NCBI RefSeq assembly: GCF_904831005.1
Contig: NZ_LR882982.1
Coordinates: forward strand, 1,612,001-1,676,000
Direction of reading: 5' to 3'
DNA length: 64,000 nucleotides
Origin: Microbacterium hydrocarbonoxydans
Lineage (GTDB): Bacteria > Actinomycetota > Actinomycetes > Actinomycetales > Microbacteriaceae
Shown here: positions 48,411 through 59,175 of the stretch, piece after piece
Layout of the letters: each line of letters starts with the position of its first letter
How positions within the stretch are numbered: the first letter of the stretch is position 1
The notes under the pieces: model-generated
What the model was told of the DNA's origin: nothing
The model's database searches: none
Seen by the model: only the letters and a program-made list of their open reading frames with translations
Translations under genes and position numbers: made by a program

Positions 48411-49333
48411 GCGCCGGCCCGCAGGGTCTGGGAGCCGCGCTGACCGCGCCACCAGTCGACGGCGCTCATCGCTCCCTTGCCCGCAGGCTGCACGCGGGTG
48501 ACCGACAGCGGTGCCGAAGCGGTGCCGATCAGCAGAGCCGACTTCGTCGCCGCGATCTCTCCCGGCTCCAACGCGACCTGTTCATCGGTCCCGGCGGGTG
48601 CCGCCGCGAGGATCTTCAGGCGCAGACCGTCGACGACGGTGTGGGCGCCCGGCTCCGGGGTCACCCCGCGGAAGCGCGCGAACACGCGGTCGAGCGGTTC
48701 CGCCCAGTCCAACATCCCGTCGTCGAGCGTCAGCTTCGGAGCGAGCGTCGGCTCTCCATGCTGCGGCACGGCGCGAGCGGTGCCTGCGGCGATGGCGTCG
48801 ACGACCTCTGCGATGAGCTCTGCACCGTCGACCGCGAGTACATCGAGCGCGACATCGGCCGTCGCGTCGGCGGGCACGTCGACCGCGCGCGAAGCGAAGA
48901 CGTCTCCTGCATCGAGCGCGGGGACAAGCTGGAAGACGCTGGCGCCGAGCTGCGCGTCGCCGTTGATCAACGCGCGCTGCACCGGCGCTGCACCGCGCCA
49001 CTCGGGGAGGAGCGAGAAGTGGAGGTTGATCCACCCGTTCGTCGGGGCGGAGAGAAGGGGTTCCCGGACCAGCCCTCCGTACGCGACGATCACACCGAGC
49101 CCCGCGTCGAGGGCGCTGATGGCCGCAGTGGCCTCGTCGTCGAGGCGGGCGGCCTTGATCACGGGAATGCCGAGCTCGACCGCTGCCTGTGCCACCGGCG
49201 ACGGCGTGAGAACCCTCTTTCGTCCGAGGGGCGCATCAGGTCGCGTGACGACGGCAGCGATGTCGTGCTCCGTCGCGAGGCGACGGAGCGTGGGAACGGC
49301 GGCCGACGGTGTGCCGGCGAAGACGAGACGCAT
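48407..49333 (-). CDS. fmt: Methionyl-tRNA formyltransferase
   Basis: Fmt formylates initiator Met-tRNA using 10-formyl-THF. The 308-residue protein has MRLVFAGTPSAAVPTL, the catalytic signature LHFSLLPEWRGAAPVQRALINGD (Asn, His and Asp region) and a C-terminal OB-like domain (about 205-308). A GGAG ribosome site precedes the ATG. It overlaps rsmB by 4 bases. Confidence 0.95.
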   Translation of the reverse strand: MRLVFAGTPSAAVPTLRRLATEHDIAAVVTRPDAPLGRKRVLTPSPVAQAAVELGIPVIKAARLDDEATAAISALDAGLGVIVAYGGLVREPLLSAPTNGWINLHFSLLPEWRGAAPVQRALINGDAQLGASVFQLVPALDAGDVFASRAVDVPADATADVALDVLAVDGAELIAEVVDAIAAGTARAVPQHGEPTLAPKLTLDDGMLDWAEPLDRVFARFRGVTPEPGAHTVVDGLRLKILAAAPAGTDEQVALEPGEIAATKSALLIGTASAPLSVTRVQPAGKGAMSAVDWWRGQRGSQTLRAGA

Positions 49334-49409
49334 GAAGGTGCTCCGGTGGGATGCGGGAACTGAACGGATCGGGATGATGCTGACGGCTGACTCGGGGCGC
49401 AGAGCGTGA

Positions 49410-51365
49410 TCAGAGCTCCGGGTCGAGGATATCGAGCCGAACCGAGAGTGCGCTCCGAGTCTGCCCCTTGCCCCGGCGATTGCTCACCGCTTCGGCCACG
49501 ACCGAGGCTCGCAGGGTCGCGGCGACCTTGGCCCCCGCGCCGTACTCGAAGCGCACGAGCGCACGGACACGAGACGGATAGTCATCGGACTCGATCGGGA
49601 CCGGGCCGAGCACGGCGTCGGACGGAAGCGCGAGATCCTGCAGTGAGACCAGCGCTCGCGCGACGGCGGCTGTCGTCCCCTCGACCAGTGCGACGCGGGC
49701 GGCAGGCGGCATGTGCAACGGCGCACGTTCGGCGAGCTCCGCACGCGCATACCCGGAATGGTTCCAGGTCGCCAAGGCCCGCGCGATCGCGCCGTCGACT
49801 CCCACCAGGTGGATGGGAGCGGACGGCGCCGCGAGTGCCGCCGCATTGGACCACCAGCGCAGGCACGACTCGCCGATCCGCAGATCCGGTGCCTGGAGCA
49901 TGCGCGGACCGTCGAGGAGGATCACGGCGCGGTATCCGCCTTCTGCCACCGGCTCGGCGCCGCGGGTGGCGACGACGAGGGCGGGCTTGTCGGCCACGCT
50001 CTCGATGGGGTGCGCGCTGTCTGCGACGATCACGCGGACTCCCGGGAACGCCTTTCCCAGTTCATCGGCCGTGCGCTCACTGCCCGACGAGGCGAGGCGC
50101 AGAGCCGTCGACGAGCAGTGCGGGCACGCCCACGCTCTGGCCCCTCGGCCGCACCAGCCGCACACCGGCACGGCTCCGCGGTGCTTCGCACCGAGCGGTC
50201 CTCCGCAGTGAGCGCAGCGGGCGGGAGCACGGCACTCGGCGCACACGAGGGACGGAGCGAATCCCGGTCGCGACACCTGCACGAGCACGGGGCCGTCAGC
50301 TGCGGCATTGCGGGCGGAGAGGAAGGCCGACGACGGCATGCGCTGGGCTGTGGGCGCGTCCATCTCCTGAGGCGTGCTCAGGATGACCCTCGGCAGCACG
50401 CGTCGCTCTGCCCGCACGTCCGTCAGCCAGCCGTGCGCGACCAGTCTCTCGACGTCGGTGGTGCGGGTGTGCCCGACGAACAGCAACGCCGAGTCCTCCT
50501 GTTCCTGACGGAGCAGCGCCGCATCACGCGCGTTGATGTACGGCGCCAGCGGTTCGCCGAGAAGCGGATCGCCGTCGTCCCATACGGCCACCAGCCCGGC
50601 GCGCGCAGGAGCGTATACGGCGGAGCGGTTGCCGACGATGATGCAGGGCGCGTCCTCCAGCGACCGGAGGAAGGAGCGATAGCGGTCAGGATTGGTCTGA
50701 CGCGAGTCCCATCGGACGATCGCCTCAGCCGGTACGAACGATGCGAGCGTGCCGAGAAGCCGGTCGAGATCGCGATGGTCGGGGACGATCAGGATGCTGG
50801 AACGCCCGTCTGCGAGCATCCGACCCGCAGCTGAGGAGAGCAGAGCCGCCCAGCCGGGCTCGCCGACGTGGGCCACGGGGATGGCCTCGACCGCTGCTCG
50901 CCCGCGTTCGACGAGGACTTCTTCGAGGCCGTCGTACATGCCGATCAGGTGCGCCGCGGCGTCGCGTGCGGCGTCAGCGGGCATCGGTGCGGGAGAGTCG
51001 GCTGTCCACGCCTTCTCGACGCGCACCTGACGCTTGGGGATCACGAGACGGAGCACGTCTGACGCAGAGCCCGCAGCACGGTCGGCGGCGCGCCGTGCGA
51101 GGCGATAGGTGTGATCGGGAAGCACCGGCACGAGCGACACCACGCTGTCGACCTCGGAGAGCGGTCGATCGGCATCATCCTCGGTGTCGAGCTCGACGAC
51201 GTACCCGTCGACGACTCGCCCTGCCGTGCGCAGGGGCACGCGCACGCGCACCCCCAACGGCACCTCGCCGAGCTCGGCCGGAACCGCGTAGTCGAACAGA
51301 CGATCGAGCTGCGGCAGCGGCGAGTCGAGAAGCACGCGCGCGATGCGCCGGCTCTGCGTCGTCAT
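49410..51365 (-). CDS. priA: PriA-like primosomal protein N' without ATPase motifs
   Basis: This 651-residue product aligns with PriA overall: an N-terminal DNA-binding domain (VLLDSPLPQLDRLFDYAVPAEL) and eight Cys of the zinc-binding domain (CAECRAPARCAHCGG, CGWCGRGARAWACPHC). Where PriA has Walker A the sequence is VGEPGWAALLSSAAGRML, with no GKT, and the DEEH box is replaced by VWDDGDPLLGEPLAPY. Helicase-dead PriA is typical in Actinobacteria. The ATG at 51365 is 28 bases after metK. A role in replication restart without unwinding is inferred. Confidence 0.9.
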   Translation of the reverse strand: MTTQSRRIARVLLDSPLPQLDRLFDYAVPAELGEVPLGVRVRVPLRTAGRVVDGYVVELDTEDDADRPLSEVDSVVSLVPVLPDHTYRLARRAADRAAGSASDVLRLVIPKRQVRVEKAWTADSPAPMPADAARDAAAHLIGMYDGLEEVLVERGRAAVEAIPVAHVGEPGWAALLSSAAGRMLADGRSSILIVPDHRDLDRLLGTLASFVPAEAIVRWDSRQTNPDRYRSFLRSLEDAPCIIVGNRSAVYAPARAGLVAVWDDGDPLLGEPLAPYINARDAALLRQEQEDSALLFVGHTRTTDVERLVAHGWLTDVRAERRVLPRVILSTPQEMDAPTAQRMPSSAFLSARNAAADGPVLVQVSRPGFAPSLVCAECRAPARCAHCGGPLGAKHRGAVPVCGWCGRGARAWACPHCSSTALRLASSGSERTADELGKAFPGVRVIVADSAHPIESVADKPALVVATRGAEPVAEGGYRAVILLDGPRMLQAPDLRIGESCLRWWSNAAALAAPSAPIHLVGVDGAIARALATWNHSGYARAELAERAPLHMPPAARVALVEGTTAAVARALVSLQDLALPSDAVLGPVPIESDDYPSRVRALVRFEYGAGAKVAATLRASVVAEAVSNRRGKGQTRSALSVRLDILDPEL

Positions 51366-51393
51366 GAGCGGACGGCTGCCATCGGGCCGGCCG

Positions 51394-52587
51394 TCAGAGG
51401 CCGGCAGCGCGGCGCAGCTCTTCTGCGCGGTCGATGCGCTCCCAGGTGAAGTCCGGCAGCTCGCGGCCGAAATGACCGTAGGCGGCCGTCTGCGCATAGA
51501 TCGGACGCAGCAGGTCGAGCTGTTCGATGATCGCCTGTGGTCGCAGGTCGAACACGTGCTCGATCGCACGCGTGATGACCTCGTCCGACACCTTGCCGGT
51601 ACCGAATGTCTCGACGTACAGTCCGACGGGCCGAGCGACACCGATCGCGTACGCGACCTGGACCTCGAGCCGGTCGGCGAGGCCCGCAGCCACCGCATTC
51701 TTGGCCACCCAGCGCGTGGCGTAGGCACCGGAGCGGTCGACCTTGGACGGATCCTTGCCGCTGAAGGCGCCGCCGCCGTGTCGAGCGGCGCCGCCGTAGG
51801 TGTCGATGATGATCTTGCGGCCGGTGAGCCCGGCGTCGCCCTTGGGGCCGCCGGTCACGAAGGGGCCCGCCGGATTGATGTAGTAGGTGACATCGTCGAG
51901 GTCGAGACCTGTGCCCGCGAGGATCGGATCGATCACGTGCTCACGCACCTGAGAGGTGATCTCGTCCTGCGAGATGTCGGGGTGGTGCTGCGTCGACAGC
52001 ACGACGGCATCCACCGTCTTCGGTGTGAAGCCGTCGTATCCGAGAGTGACCTGCGTCTTGCCGTCGGGGCGGAGGAACGGCAGCTCCCCCGATCGACGCA
52101 CCTCGGCGAGACGCTCGGCGATGCGATGCGCGGTCCACGCCGCCATCGGCATGAGCTGCGGGGTCTCGTTGGTGGCGAACCCGAACATGATGCCCTGGTC
52201 TCCCGCACCGAGCCCGTCGAGCGGGTCGATCGAGCTGCCGTCGCGATGCTCCTGTGCGTTGTCGACGCCGTGTGCGATGTCGGTCGACTGCTCGCCGACC
52301 GAGATGCTGACCCCGCAGGAGTCGCCGTCGAATCCGGTGTCGCTGGACGTGTATCCGATGCCGTTCACGACCTGGCGGACGATCGTGGGGATGTCGACGT
52401 AGGCCTCGGTGCGGATCTCACCGGCGACGTGCACGAGCCCGGTCGTGACGAGAGTCTCGACCGCGACGCGGGAGCCCGGGTCCTTCGCGATGAGGCCGTC
52501 GAGGATGCTGTCCGAGATCTGGTCGCAGATCTTGTCGGGGTGCCCCTCTGTGACGGACTCGGACGTGAACAGACGCAACGCGCTCAT
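51394..52587 (-). CDS. metK: S-adenosylmethionine synthetase
   Basis: MetK forms AdoMet from Met and ATP. The 397-residue protein has [49 protein letters not shown] and KVSDEVI, the usual ATP-, Met- and metal-binding sites. A GGAG ribosome site lies 5 bases before the ATG. In other Actinobacteria coaBC (dfp) lies between rpoZ and metK; here there are only 89 bases with a hairpin. Confidence 0.96.
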   Translation of the reverse strand: MSALRLFTSESVTEGHPDKICDQISDSILDGLIAKDPGSRVAVETLVTTGLVHVAGEIRTEAYVDIPTIVRQVVNGIGYTSSDTGFDGDSCGVSISVGEQSTDIAHGVDNAQEHRDGSSIDPLDGLGAGDQGIMFGFATNETPQLMPMAAWTAHRIAERLAEVRRSGELPFLRPDGKTQVTLGYDGFTPKTVDAVVLSTQHHPDISQDEITSQVREHVIDPILAGTGLDLDDVTYYINPAGPFVTGGPKGDAGLTGRKIIIDTYGGAARHGGGAFSGKDPSKVDRSGAYATRWVAKNAVAAGLADRLEVQVAYAIGVARPVGLYVETFGTGKVSDEVITRAIEHVFDLRPQAIIEQLDLLRPIYAQTAAYGHFGRELPDFTWERIDRAEELRRAAGL

Positions 52588-52634
52588 CGGGGCTCCAGAA
52601 CGGGGTCGGACAGAAGGGGGATGCTCACATGATG

Positions 52635-52668
52635 GACCGCACCGCCGACATCAGTCAGCGGTGCGGTC
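52635..52668 (-). terminator. Hairpin between rpoZ and metK
   Basis: An 11-bp stem (GACCGCACCGC at 52635-52645 with 52658-52668) and a 12-base loop follow the rpoZ stop in the direction of transcription, so metK may need its own promoter. Confidence 0.6.
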
Positions 52669-52676
52669 ATCGGAGG

Positions 52677-52934
52677 TCACTCGGCGTGACGCAGACGGAG
52701 CTTGTCCTCGTTGATCTCGTGCAGAGCGATCGTGAGGGGCTTGTCCTCGACGGACGAGTCGACGAGAGGGCCGACGTTGTCGAAGAGGTTTCCCTCGTGG
52801 AGATCGGAGTAGTAGTCGTTGATCTGACGAGCGCGCTTGGCGGCGTAGATCACGAGCTCGTACTTCGAGTCGACGCGGTCGAGCAGGTTGTCGATGGGGG
52901 GATCGATGATTCCGTTGGTGTGGTGTCCGGCCAT
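52677..52934 (-). CDS. rpoZ: RNA polymerase omega subunit
   Basis: The 85-residue omega subunit aids polymerase assembly. It has [31 protein letters not shown], the conserved core (the KY and AKRARQIN box), and a C-terminal [20 protein letters not shown] precedes the ATG. It lies 65 bases after gmk, the usual neighbour. Confidence 0.95.
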   Translation of the reverse strand: MAGHHTNGIIDPPIDNLLDRVDSKYELVIYAAKRARQINDYYSDLHEGNLFDNVGPLVDSSVEDKPLTIALHEINEDKLRLRHAE

Positions 52935-52999
52935 GGTGGGACCTCCTGATCAGGCGACGGGATCGTCGCGAAGACGGTGCAGCGGGCGCGCGAAGACGC

Positions 53000-53908
53000 T
53001 CAGCGCGCAGAGCTCGAAGACAATTCTACGACCTCGGCGGCTGCAGAGGCGACGTCCTCGTTCACGATGAGGTGATCGAACTCGTTCTGCGCCGCCAATT
53101 CGACCTTCGCGGTGCGAAGTCGACGCGCTCTCTCCTCGGCGTCCTCCGTGCCGCGCCCCACCAGTCTCTGCACGAGCTCGTCCCACGAAGGAGGCAGCAG
53201 GAAGATGAGCGTCGCCTTGGGCTCGGCCTTGCGGACCTGACGCGCACCCTGCAGATCGATCTCGAGGAGAACGGTCTTGCCCGCGGCCAGCGCCGCATCG
53301 ATCGGAGCGCGCGGTGTGCCGTATCGCGAGCGGTTGTGCACGACCGCGTACTCGAGCAGCTCGTTCTCGGCGATCAGGCGATCAAACTCGGCGTCGTCCA
53401 CGAAGAAGTAGTGCACGCCGTCGATCTCACCGGGTCGCGGCGGGCGGGTGGTGGCCGAGACCGAGAGATGGATCTCGGGATTGTGCTCCCTGATGTGAGC
53501 GGCGACGGTGCCCTTGCCGACGGCCGTCGGCCCGGCGAGCACGAGCAGGCGGCTGCGCGCACCGCGCGGAGCCGCGACGGGGAACCGCGCGTCGAGCCAC
53601 CGCGCCAGCGCGACACGCTGACGCACGCCGAGGCCACCGAGTCGCTTCACCGGGGAGATGCCCAGCTCGGCGAGGATCCGGTCGCGCTTGCCGGCACCGA
53701 TCGCGGGGAGCGCGAGGAGGAAGTCGGTGATCCGCATCGATCCCTCGACGGAATCCGCGTCGGCTGTGGCCCGCTCGAGCACGGCCTGGGGCGTCACGAC
53801 GCGCGTGGTGAGGTCGCGCTTGAGCGATGCGCGGGCGCGGCGACGTTCGACCGCGCGGCGCGCGGCAGCTGCTCGATCGACCTCGGGCACCGGACGGGAC
53901 TCAGCCAC
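53000..53908 (-). CDS. gmk: Guanylate kinase with an N-terminal mIHF-like domain
   Basis: Gmk phosphorylates GMP to GDP. Residues about 119-302 are a full guanylate kinase: P-loop GPTAVGKGT (Lys132), [33 protein letters not shown]. Residues about 10-110 match the pattern of actinobacterial integration host factor: a charged coiled N-terminus, then [37 protein letters not shown] and a helix. In other Actinobacteria mihF is the gene immediately upstream of gmk, so this looks like a gene fusion. The GTG start overlaps pyrF by 8 bases, and no start between the domains is suggested by a ribosome site. Confidence 0.92.
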   Translation of the reverse strand: MAESRPVPEVDRAAAARRAVERRRARASLKRDLTTRVVTPQAVLERATADADSVEGSMRITDFLLALPAIGAGKRDRILAELGISPVKRLGGLGVRQRVALARWLDARFPVAAPRGARSRLLVLAGPTAVGKGTVAAHIREHNPEIHLSVSATTRPPRPGEIDGVHYFFVDDAEFDRLIAENELLEYAVVHNRSRYGTPRAPIDAALAAGKTVLLEIDLQGARQVRKAEPKATLIFLLPPSWDELVQRLVGRGTEDAEERARRLRTAKVELAAQNEFDHLIVNEDVASAAAEVVELSSSSAR

Positions 53909-54746
53909 GGGCGGCCTCCCTGTACTCTGCGACGCGAGCGTCGATGGCGGCGGCGAGACCTGCGGGCCCGGCCGAGAGGATGCTGCGGCTCTCGCTGGCG
54001 ATGACGGTCGGGCTCATCGAACCGAAGCGGTGACGCAGATCCGCGGGGGCGGCTCCCTGGCTGCCGAACCCGGGAGCGAGGATCGGCGAGAGCGGCGTGA
54101 ACGCCGCGAGTCCGGCATCCGGCCAATCGACGGTCGCACCGATCACGAAACCGACACTGCCCCACTCCCCCGGTGCGCTGTGCGCGGAGTTGCGTGCGGA
54201 GACGACCGAGACGATGTCGGCCGACACCGTGCGCTCGGTCGCCGAGACGGAGCGCTGCAACGTCGTCGCCTCAGGGTTGCTGGTCGCCGCCAGGACGAAG
54301 AGGCCCTTTCCATGCGTATGCGCGACATCGAACGCGCCGTCGAGTGCGCCCACACCCAGAAAGGGGTTCACGGTGAGCGCATCCGCTTCGAGCTGCGATC
54401 CCGGAGTCAACCATGCTGCGGCGTACGCATCCATGGTGGAGCCGATGTCGCCCCGCTTGGCGTCTGCGATCACGAGGAGGTCGGCTGCGCGAGCCGCTGC
54501 CATGACGTCCTCGAGAGCTGCGTATCCCGCCGAGCCGAATCGCTCGAAGAACGACACCTGGGGTTTGACGACCCCGACCCGGCCGGTGGCGGCGTCGACC
54601 GTGCGGAGTCCGAACTCCCGCAGCCCCGACGCGTCATCCGACAGGCCCCACGCGCTGAGCAGCGAGGCATGCGGATCGATGCCCACGCAGAGAGGGCCGC
54701 GCGCGTCGAGCGCGGCGCGGACCCTCTCTCCGAAGTGCTCGCTCAC
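53901..54746 (-). CDS. pyrF: Orotidine 5'-phosphate decarboxylase, type 2
   Basis: PyrF makes UMP from OMP. The 281-residue protein is the longer type 2 form, with [11 protein letters not shown] at the start, the catalytic loop [10 protein letters not shown] (Asp, Lys, Asp) and the phosphate-binding GFGSQGAAP. The GTG start forms a GTGA overlap with the carB stop. It is next to last in the pyr operon. Confidence 0.95.
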   Translation of the reverse strand: MSEHFGERVRAALDARGPLCVGIDPHASLLSAWGLSDDASGLREFGLRTVDAATGRVGVVKPQVSFFERFGSAGYAALEDVMAAARAADLLVIADAKRGDIGSTMDAYAAAWLTPGSQLEADALTVNPFLGVGALDGAFDVAHTHGKGLFVLAATSNPEATTLQRSVSATERTVSADIVSVVSARNSAHSAPGEWGSVGFVIGATVDWPDAGLAAFTPLSPILAPGFGSQGAAPADLRHRFGSMSPTVIASESRSILSAGPAGLAAAIDARVAEYREAARG

Positions 54747-57700
54747 ACCTTGGCCTTCCGGTCGAGGGCGTACTCCTGCAGGCTCTTGACCTGGAAGCCC
54801 TCGTGTGCCGCGTCCATGCCGCTCACGGCGGCACCGAGCACGGCCATCGTCGTGAACAGTGCCTTGTCGGCGGCGACGGCGGCAGCTCTGATCTCGTATC
54901 CGTCTGCGCGTGCCGCTCCACCCGACGGGGTGTTCACCACGATGTCGATCGAGCCGTCGTTGATGAGATCGACGATGTTGGTCGCGCCCGATTCCTGGGT
55001 CTCGCTGAACTTCTCGACGACGGTGACCGCGATCCCGTTGCGCGAGAGGATCTCGGCGGTACCCTCGGTGGCGACGATCGTGAAGCCCAGCTGCTGCAGC
55101 CGGTGCGCCGGCAGGATGACCGCGCGCTTGTCGGAGTCGGCCACCGAGATGAACACGGTTCCCGAGGTCGGCATGCCGCCGTACGCGGCTGCCTGGCTCT
55201 TGGCGAACGCGGTCGGGAAGTCGCGGTCGATGCCCATGACCTCGCCGGTCGAACGCATCTCCGGTCCGAGGATCGAGTCGACCGTCTTGCCGTCGGCAGT
55301 GCGGAACCGCTTGAACGGCAGCACGGCCTCCTTGACCGAGACCGGGGCGTCGAGCGGCACACGCGAACCGTCCTGCTCGGGCAGCATGCCCTCGGCGCGG
55401 AGCTCCGCGATGGTGGATCCCACCATCACACGGCTCGCGGCCTTGGCCATCGGGATGCCGAGCGCCTTCGAGACGAACGGCACCGTGCGGCTGGCGCGCG
55501 GGTTCGCCTCGATGACATACAGCACGCCGGCGCTGATCGCGAACTGCACGTTCAGCAGGCCACGCACACCCACGCCCTTCGCGATCGCGAGCGTCGCCTC
55601 ACGGACCCGGTCGATGTCGGTGCGGCCGAGCGACACCGGCGGGAGCGTGCAGCTCGAGTCGCCGGAGTGGATCCCGGCTTCTTCGAGGTGCTCCATGACT
55701 CCGCCGATGAAGAGATCGGTGCCGTCGTACAGCGCATCGACGTCGAGCTCGATCGCGTCATCCAGGAAGCGGTCGACCAGAAGCGGCTTGCCCTCTTCGA
55801 TGATGACCTCTCCGGCGGTGCGGACGAAGTACTCGCGCAGCGACTCGGAGCTGTAGACGATCTCCATGCCGCGTCCGCCGAGCACGAAGCTCGGGCGCAC
55901 CAGCACGGGGTAGCCGATCTCCTCGGCGACCGCGACCGCGCCCTCGGCGTCGATGGCGGTGCCGTGGCGAGGCGCGATGAGACCCGCCGAGTCGAGCAGC
56001 TGTGAGAAGAGCTCGCGCTCCTCTGCGATGTCGATCGCTGCCGGGCTGGTGCCGAGCACGGTGTATCCGGCGGCCTCGATGCCCTTCGCGAGTCCGAGGG
56101 GGGTCTGTCCGCCGAGCTGGCAGACGACGCCGAGGATCGTGCCGCTCGCAGCCTCGGCATCGAGCACCTCGAGCACGTCCTCCAGCGTCAGCGGCTCGAA
56201 GTAGAGCCGATCCGACGTGTCGTAGTCGGTCGACACGGTCTCGGGGTTGCAGTTGACCATGATGGTCTCGAAGCCGGCGTCCGACAGTGCGAACGACGCG
56301 TGCACGCACGAGTAGTCGAACTCGACTCCCTGGCCGATGCGGTTAGGCCCTGACCCGATGATCACGACCTTGGTGCGGTCCGACGGAGTGACCTCCGTCT
56401 CGAAGTCGTAGCTCGAGTAGTGGTACGGCGTGAGCGCCGGGAACTCGCCGGCGCAGGTGTCGACGGTCTTGAACACGGGGCGGATGCCGAGCCCGTGGCG
56501 GACGCCCCGGATCTCCGCTTCCTTCTCACCGCGGAGCTCCGCGATCTGCGCGTCCGAGAAGCCGTGCTCCTTGGCGTAGCGGAGCGTGGCCGCGTCGAGC
56601 TCGGGAGCCGTGCGCACGATCTCAGCGACCTCGTTGATCAGCACGATCTGGTCGATGAACCACGGATCGATCGCGGTCGCCGCGAACGCCTGCTCGATCG
56701 TGGCGCCCTTGCGGAGCGCCTGCTGCAGGGTCACGATACGGCCGTCCGTGGGGATCTTCGAGATCTCGAGCAGCTCGTCGAGCGACCTGTCCTCACGGCC
56801 CCAGTGGAAGCTGGAACCGCGCTTCTCGAGAGAACGCAGCGCCTTCTGCAGGGCGGTGGCGTAGTTGCGGCCGATCGCCATGGCCTCGCCGACCGACTTC
56901 ATGGTCGTGGTCAGGGTCGCGTCGGCTGCGGGGAACTTCTCGAAGGCGAAACGAGGCACCTTGACGACCACATAGTCGAGCGTCGGCTCGAAGCTCGCAG
57001 GCGTCACACCGGTGATGTCGTTGGGGATCTCGTCGAGTCGGTAGCCGAGCGCGAGCTTGGCGGCGAGCTTGGCGATCGGGAATCCGGTGGCCTTCGAGGC
57101 GAGCGCACTCGACCGCGAGACGCGCGGGTTCATCTCGATCACGATGATGCGGCCGTTGCTCGGGTCGACCGCGAACTGGATGTTGCAGCCGCCGGTGTCC
57201 ACGCCGACGGCACGGATGATGTCGATGCCGATGTCGCGGAGCTTCTGGTACTCGCGATCGGTGAGCGTGAGCGCCGGTGCGACCGTGATGGAGTCGCCCG
57301 TGTGCACGCCGACGGGGTCGACGTTCTCGATCGAACAGACCACGACCGTGTTGTCGGCCGTGTCGCGCATGAGCTCGAGCTCGTACTCCTTCCACCCGAG
57401 GATGGACTCCTCGAGGAGCACCTCGGTGGTCGGAGAGTCGCGCAGACCGGCACCGCCGATACGGCGCAGGTCTTCTTCGTCGTACGCGAAGCCGGAGCCG
57501 AGGCCGCCCATCGTGAACGACGGACGCACGACGAGCGGATATCCGAGCTCCGCAGCTCCCGCGAGCAGGTCGTCCATGGTGTGCGCGATGATGCTGCGCG
57601 CCACGTCGGCGCCGGCATCCAGCACGAGCTGCTTGAAGATCTGGCGGTCCTCGCCCTTGTTGATCGCCTCGAAGCTCGCGCCGATCAGCTCGACGTCGTA

Positions 57701-58030
57701 CTTCTCGAGGATCCCGTGATTGTGCAGCTCGATCGCGGCGTTCAGAGCGGTCTGCCCGCCGAGGGTCGGCAGGATCGCATCGGGGCGCTCCTTGGCGATG
57801 ATCGTCTCGATGACCTGCCAGGTGATCGGCTCGATGTAGGTCGCGTCGGCGAAGTCGGGATCGGTCATGATCGTCGCCGGGTTGGAGTTGACCAGGATGA
57901 CCCGCACGCCCTCTTCGCGCAGCACGCGGCACGCCTGGGTGCCGGAGTAGTCGAACTCGCAGGCCTGACCGATGACGATCGGGCCGGAGCCGATGACGAG
58001 AACGGAGTTGATGTCGTCGCGCTTGGGCAT
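54743..58030 (-). CDS. carB: Carbamoyl phosphate synthase large subunit
   Basis: CarB makes carbamoyl phosphate from ammonia, bicarbonate and two ATP. The 1095-residue protein has two ATP-grasp halves, each with a [16 protein letters not shown] start, [14 protein letters not shown] and [10 protein letters not shown], an oligomerisation domain in the middle, and a C-terminal methylglyoxal synthase-like domain for allosteric control. The ATG shares one base with the carA stop (TAATG). It overlaps pyrF. Confidence 0.97.
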   Translation of the reverse strand: MPKRDDINSVLVIGSGPIVIGQACEFDYSGTQACRVLREEGVRVILVNSNPATIMTDPDFADATYIEPITWQVIETIIAKERPDAILPTLGGQTALNAAIELHNHGILEKYDVELIGASFEAINKGEDRQIFKQLVLDAGADVARSIIAHTMDDLLAGAAELGYPLVVRPSFTMGGLGSGFAYDEEDLRRIGGAGLRDSPTTEVLLEESILGWKEYELELMRDTADNTVVVCSIENVDPVGVHTGDSITVAPALTLTDREYQKLRDIGIDIIRAVGVDTGGCNIQFAVDPSNGRIIVIEMNPRVSRSSALASKATGFPIAKLAAKLALGYRLDEIPNDITGVTPASFEPTLDYVVVKVPRFAFEKFPAADATLTTTMKSVGEAMAIGRNYATALQKALRSLEKRGSSFHWGREDRSLDELLEISKIPTDGRIVTLQQALRKGATIEQAFAATAIDPWFIDQIVLINEVAEIVRTAPELDAATLRYAKEHGFSDAQIAELRGEKEAEIRGVRHGLGIRPVFKTVDTCAGEFPALTPYHYSSYDFETEVTPSDRTKVVIIGSGPNRIGQGVEFDYSCVHASFALSDAGFETIMVNCNPETVSTDYDTSDRLYFEPLTLEDVLEVLDAEAASGTILGVVCQLGGQTPLGLAKGIEAAGYTVLGTSPAAIDIAEERELFSQLLDSAGLIAPRHGTAIDAEGAVAVAEEIGYPVLVRPSFVLGGRGMEIVYSSESLREYFVRTAGEVIIEEGKPLLVDRFLDDAIELDVDALYDGTDLFIGGVMEHLEEAGIHSGDSSCTLPPVSLGRTDIDRVREATLAIAKGVGVRGLLNVQFAISAGVLYVIEANPRASRTVPFVSKALGIPMAKAASRVMVGSTIAELRAEGMLPEQDGSRVPLDAPVSVKEAVLPFKRFRTADGKTVDSILGPEMRSTGEVMGIDRDFPTAFAKSQAAAYGGMPTSGTVFISVADSDKRAVILPAHRLQQLGFTIVATEGTAEILSRNGIAVTVVEKFSETQESGATNIVDLINDGSIDIVVNTPSGGAARADGYEIRAAAVAADKALFTTMAVLGAAVSGMDAAHEGFQVKSLQEYALDRKAKV

Positions 58031-59175
58031 TACTTGGTGTCCTTCTTGCTCGCGATGACCATGTCGCGGAACCGGTCGAAGAGGTAGTTGGCGTCGTGCG
58101 GGCCGGCCGCGGCCTCAGGGTGGTACTGCACCGAGAACGCCGGGATGTCGAGGGCCCGGAGACCCTCCACCACGTTGTCGTTGAGTCCGACGTGACTCAC
58201 CTCGACCTTGCCGTAGCCGTGCGGGCTGTCGAAGGAGCCCTCCAGCGGAGCCTCCACGGCGAATCCGTGGTTGTGCGCGGTGATCTCGACGCGACCGGTC
58301 GACTTGTCGAGCACGGGCTGGTTGATCCCGCGGTGTCCGAACGGCAGCTTGTAGGTTCCGAGACCCAGCGCGCGGCCGAGCAGCTGGTTTCCGAAGCAGA
58401 TGCCGAAGAACGGGAGACCGTCGTCGAGCACCGCTCGCAGCAGCTCGACGTGATCGCCGGACGCGGCAGGGTCGCCCGGACCGTTGGAATAGAAGACGGC
58501 GACCGGGTCGATCGCGCGGATCTCGTCGATCGTGACGTTCTGCGGCAGCACGTGCACCTCGAACCCGCGCGCGGCCAGGTTGTCGATCGTCGCCTGCTTC
58601 ACTCCGAGATCGAGCACGGCGAGGTTGCCGACCCTCTCGCCCATGGCGGTCGTCACCGTGGCGACGTCGACCGACACCTGAGCCGAGAGGTTCTGACCGG
58701 CCATCTGCGGGGCTTCACGCACGAGACGCAGCTGCTCGTCGGCGCCGAGCCGGGCCGCGTCGCCGGAGAAGATGCCGCCGCGCATCGATCCGGCAGACCT
58801 GATGTGTCGCGTGATGGACCGCGTGTCGATGCCGCTGATGCCGACGATCCCGTCCTGCACGAGGATCTCGTCGAGCGATGCGTTCGCGCGCCAGTTCGAC
58901 ACGACGCGCGAGGGATCGCGCACGATGTATCCGGCCACCCAGATGCGACGCGACTCGGGGTCCTCATCGTTCATTCCGGTGTTGCCGATGTGCGGCGCGG
59001 TCTGGAGCACGATCTGGCCGGCGTACGACGGATCGGTCAGAGTCTCCTGGTAGCCGGACATGCCGGTGGCGAAGACGACCTCGCCGATCGTGGTGCCGAG
59101 GGCACCGTAGGCGCGGCCGGTGTGGCGGGTCCCGTCTTCGAGGACGAGGACGGCGGGTTCGGGGAGGGCTGTCAT
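58030..59175 (-). CDS. carA: Carbamoyl phosphate synthase small subunit
   Basis: CarA is the glutaminase that feeds ammonia to CarB. The 381-residue protein has the N-terminal CPSase small domain ([33 protein letters not shown]) and a class I glutaminase with the Cys in [16 protein letters not shown] and His-x-Glu in [12 protein letters not shown]. The ATG overlaps the upstream membrane gene stop by 4 bases. Confidence 0.97.
   Translation of the reverse strand: MTALPEPAVLVLEDGTRHTGRAYGALGTTIGEVVFATGMSGYQETLTDPSYAGQIVLQTAPHIGNTGMNDEDPESRRIWVAGYIVRDPSRVVSNWRANASLDEILVQDGIVGISGIDTRSITRHIRSAGSMRGGIFSGDAARLGADEQLRLVREAPQMAGQNLSAQVSVDVATVTTAMGERVGNLAVLDLGVKQATIDNLAARGFEVHVLPQNVTIDEIRAIDPVAVFYSNGPGDPAASGDHVELLRAVLDDGLPFFGICFGNQLLGRALGLGTYKLPFGHRGINQPVLDKSTGRVEITAHNHGFAVEAPLEGSFDSPHGYGKVEVSHVGLNDNVVEGLRALDIPAFSVQYHPEAAAGPHDANYLFDRFRDMVIASKKDTK

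Noticed and set aside
56420-58087. 555-residue frame antisense to carB
   Set aside because: A shadow of the ATP-grasp region; no family-like motifs.
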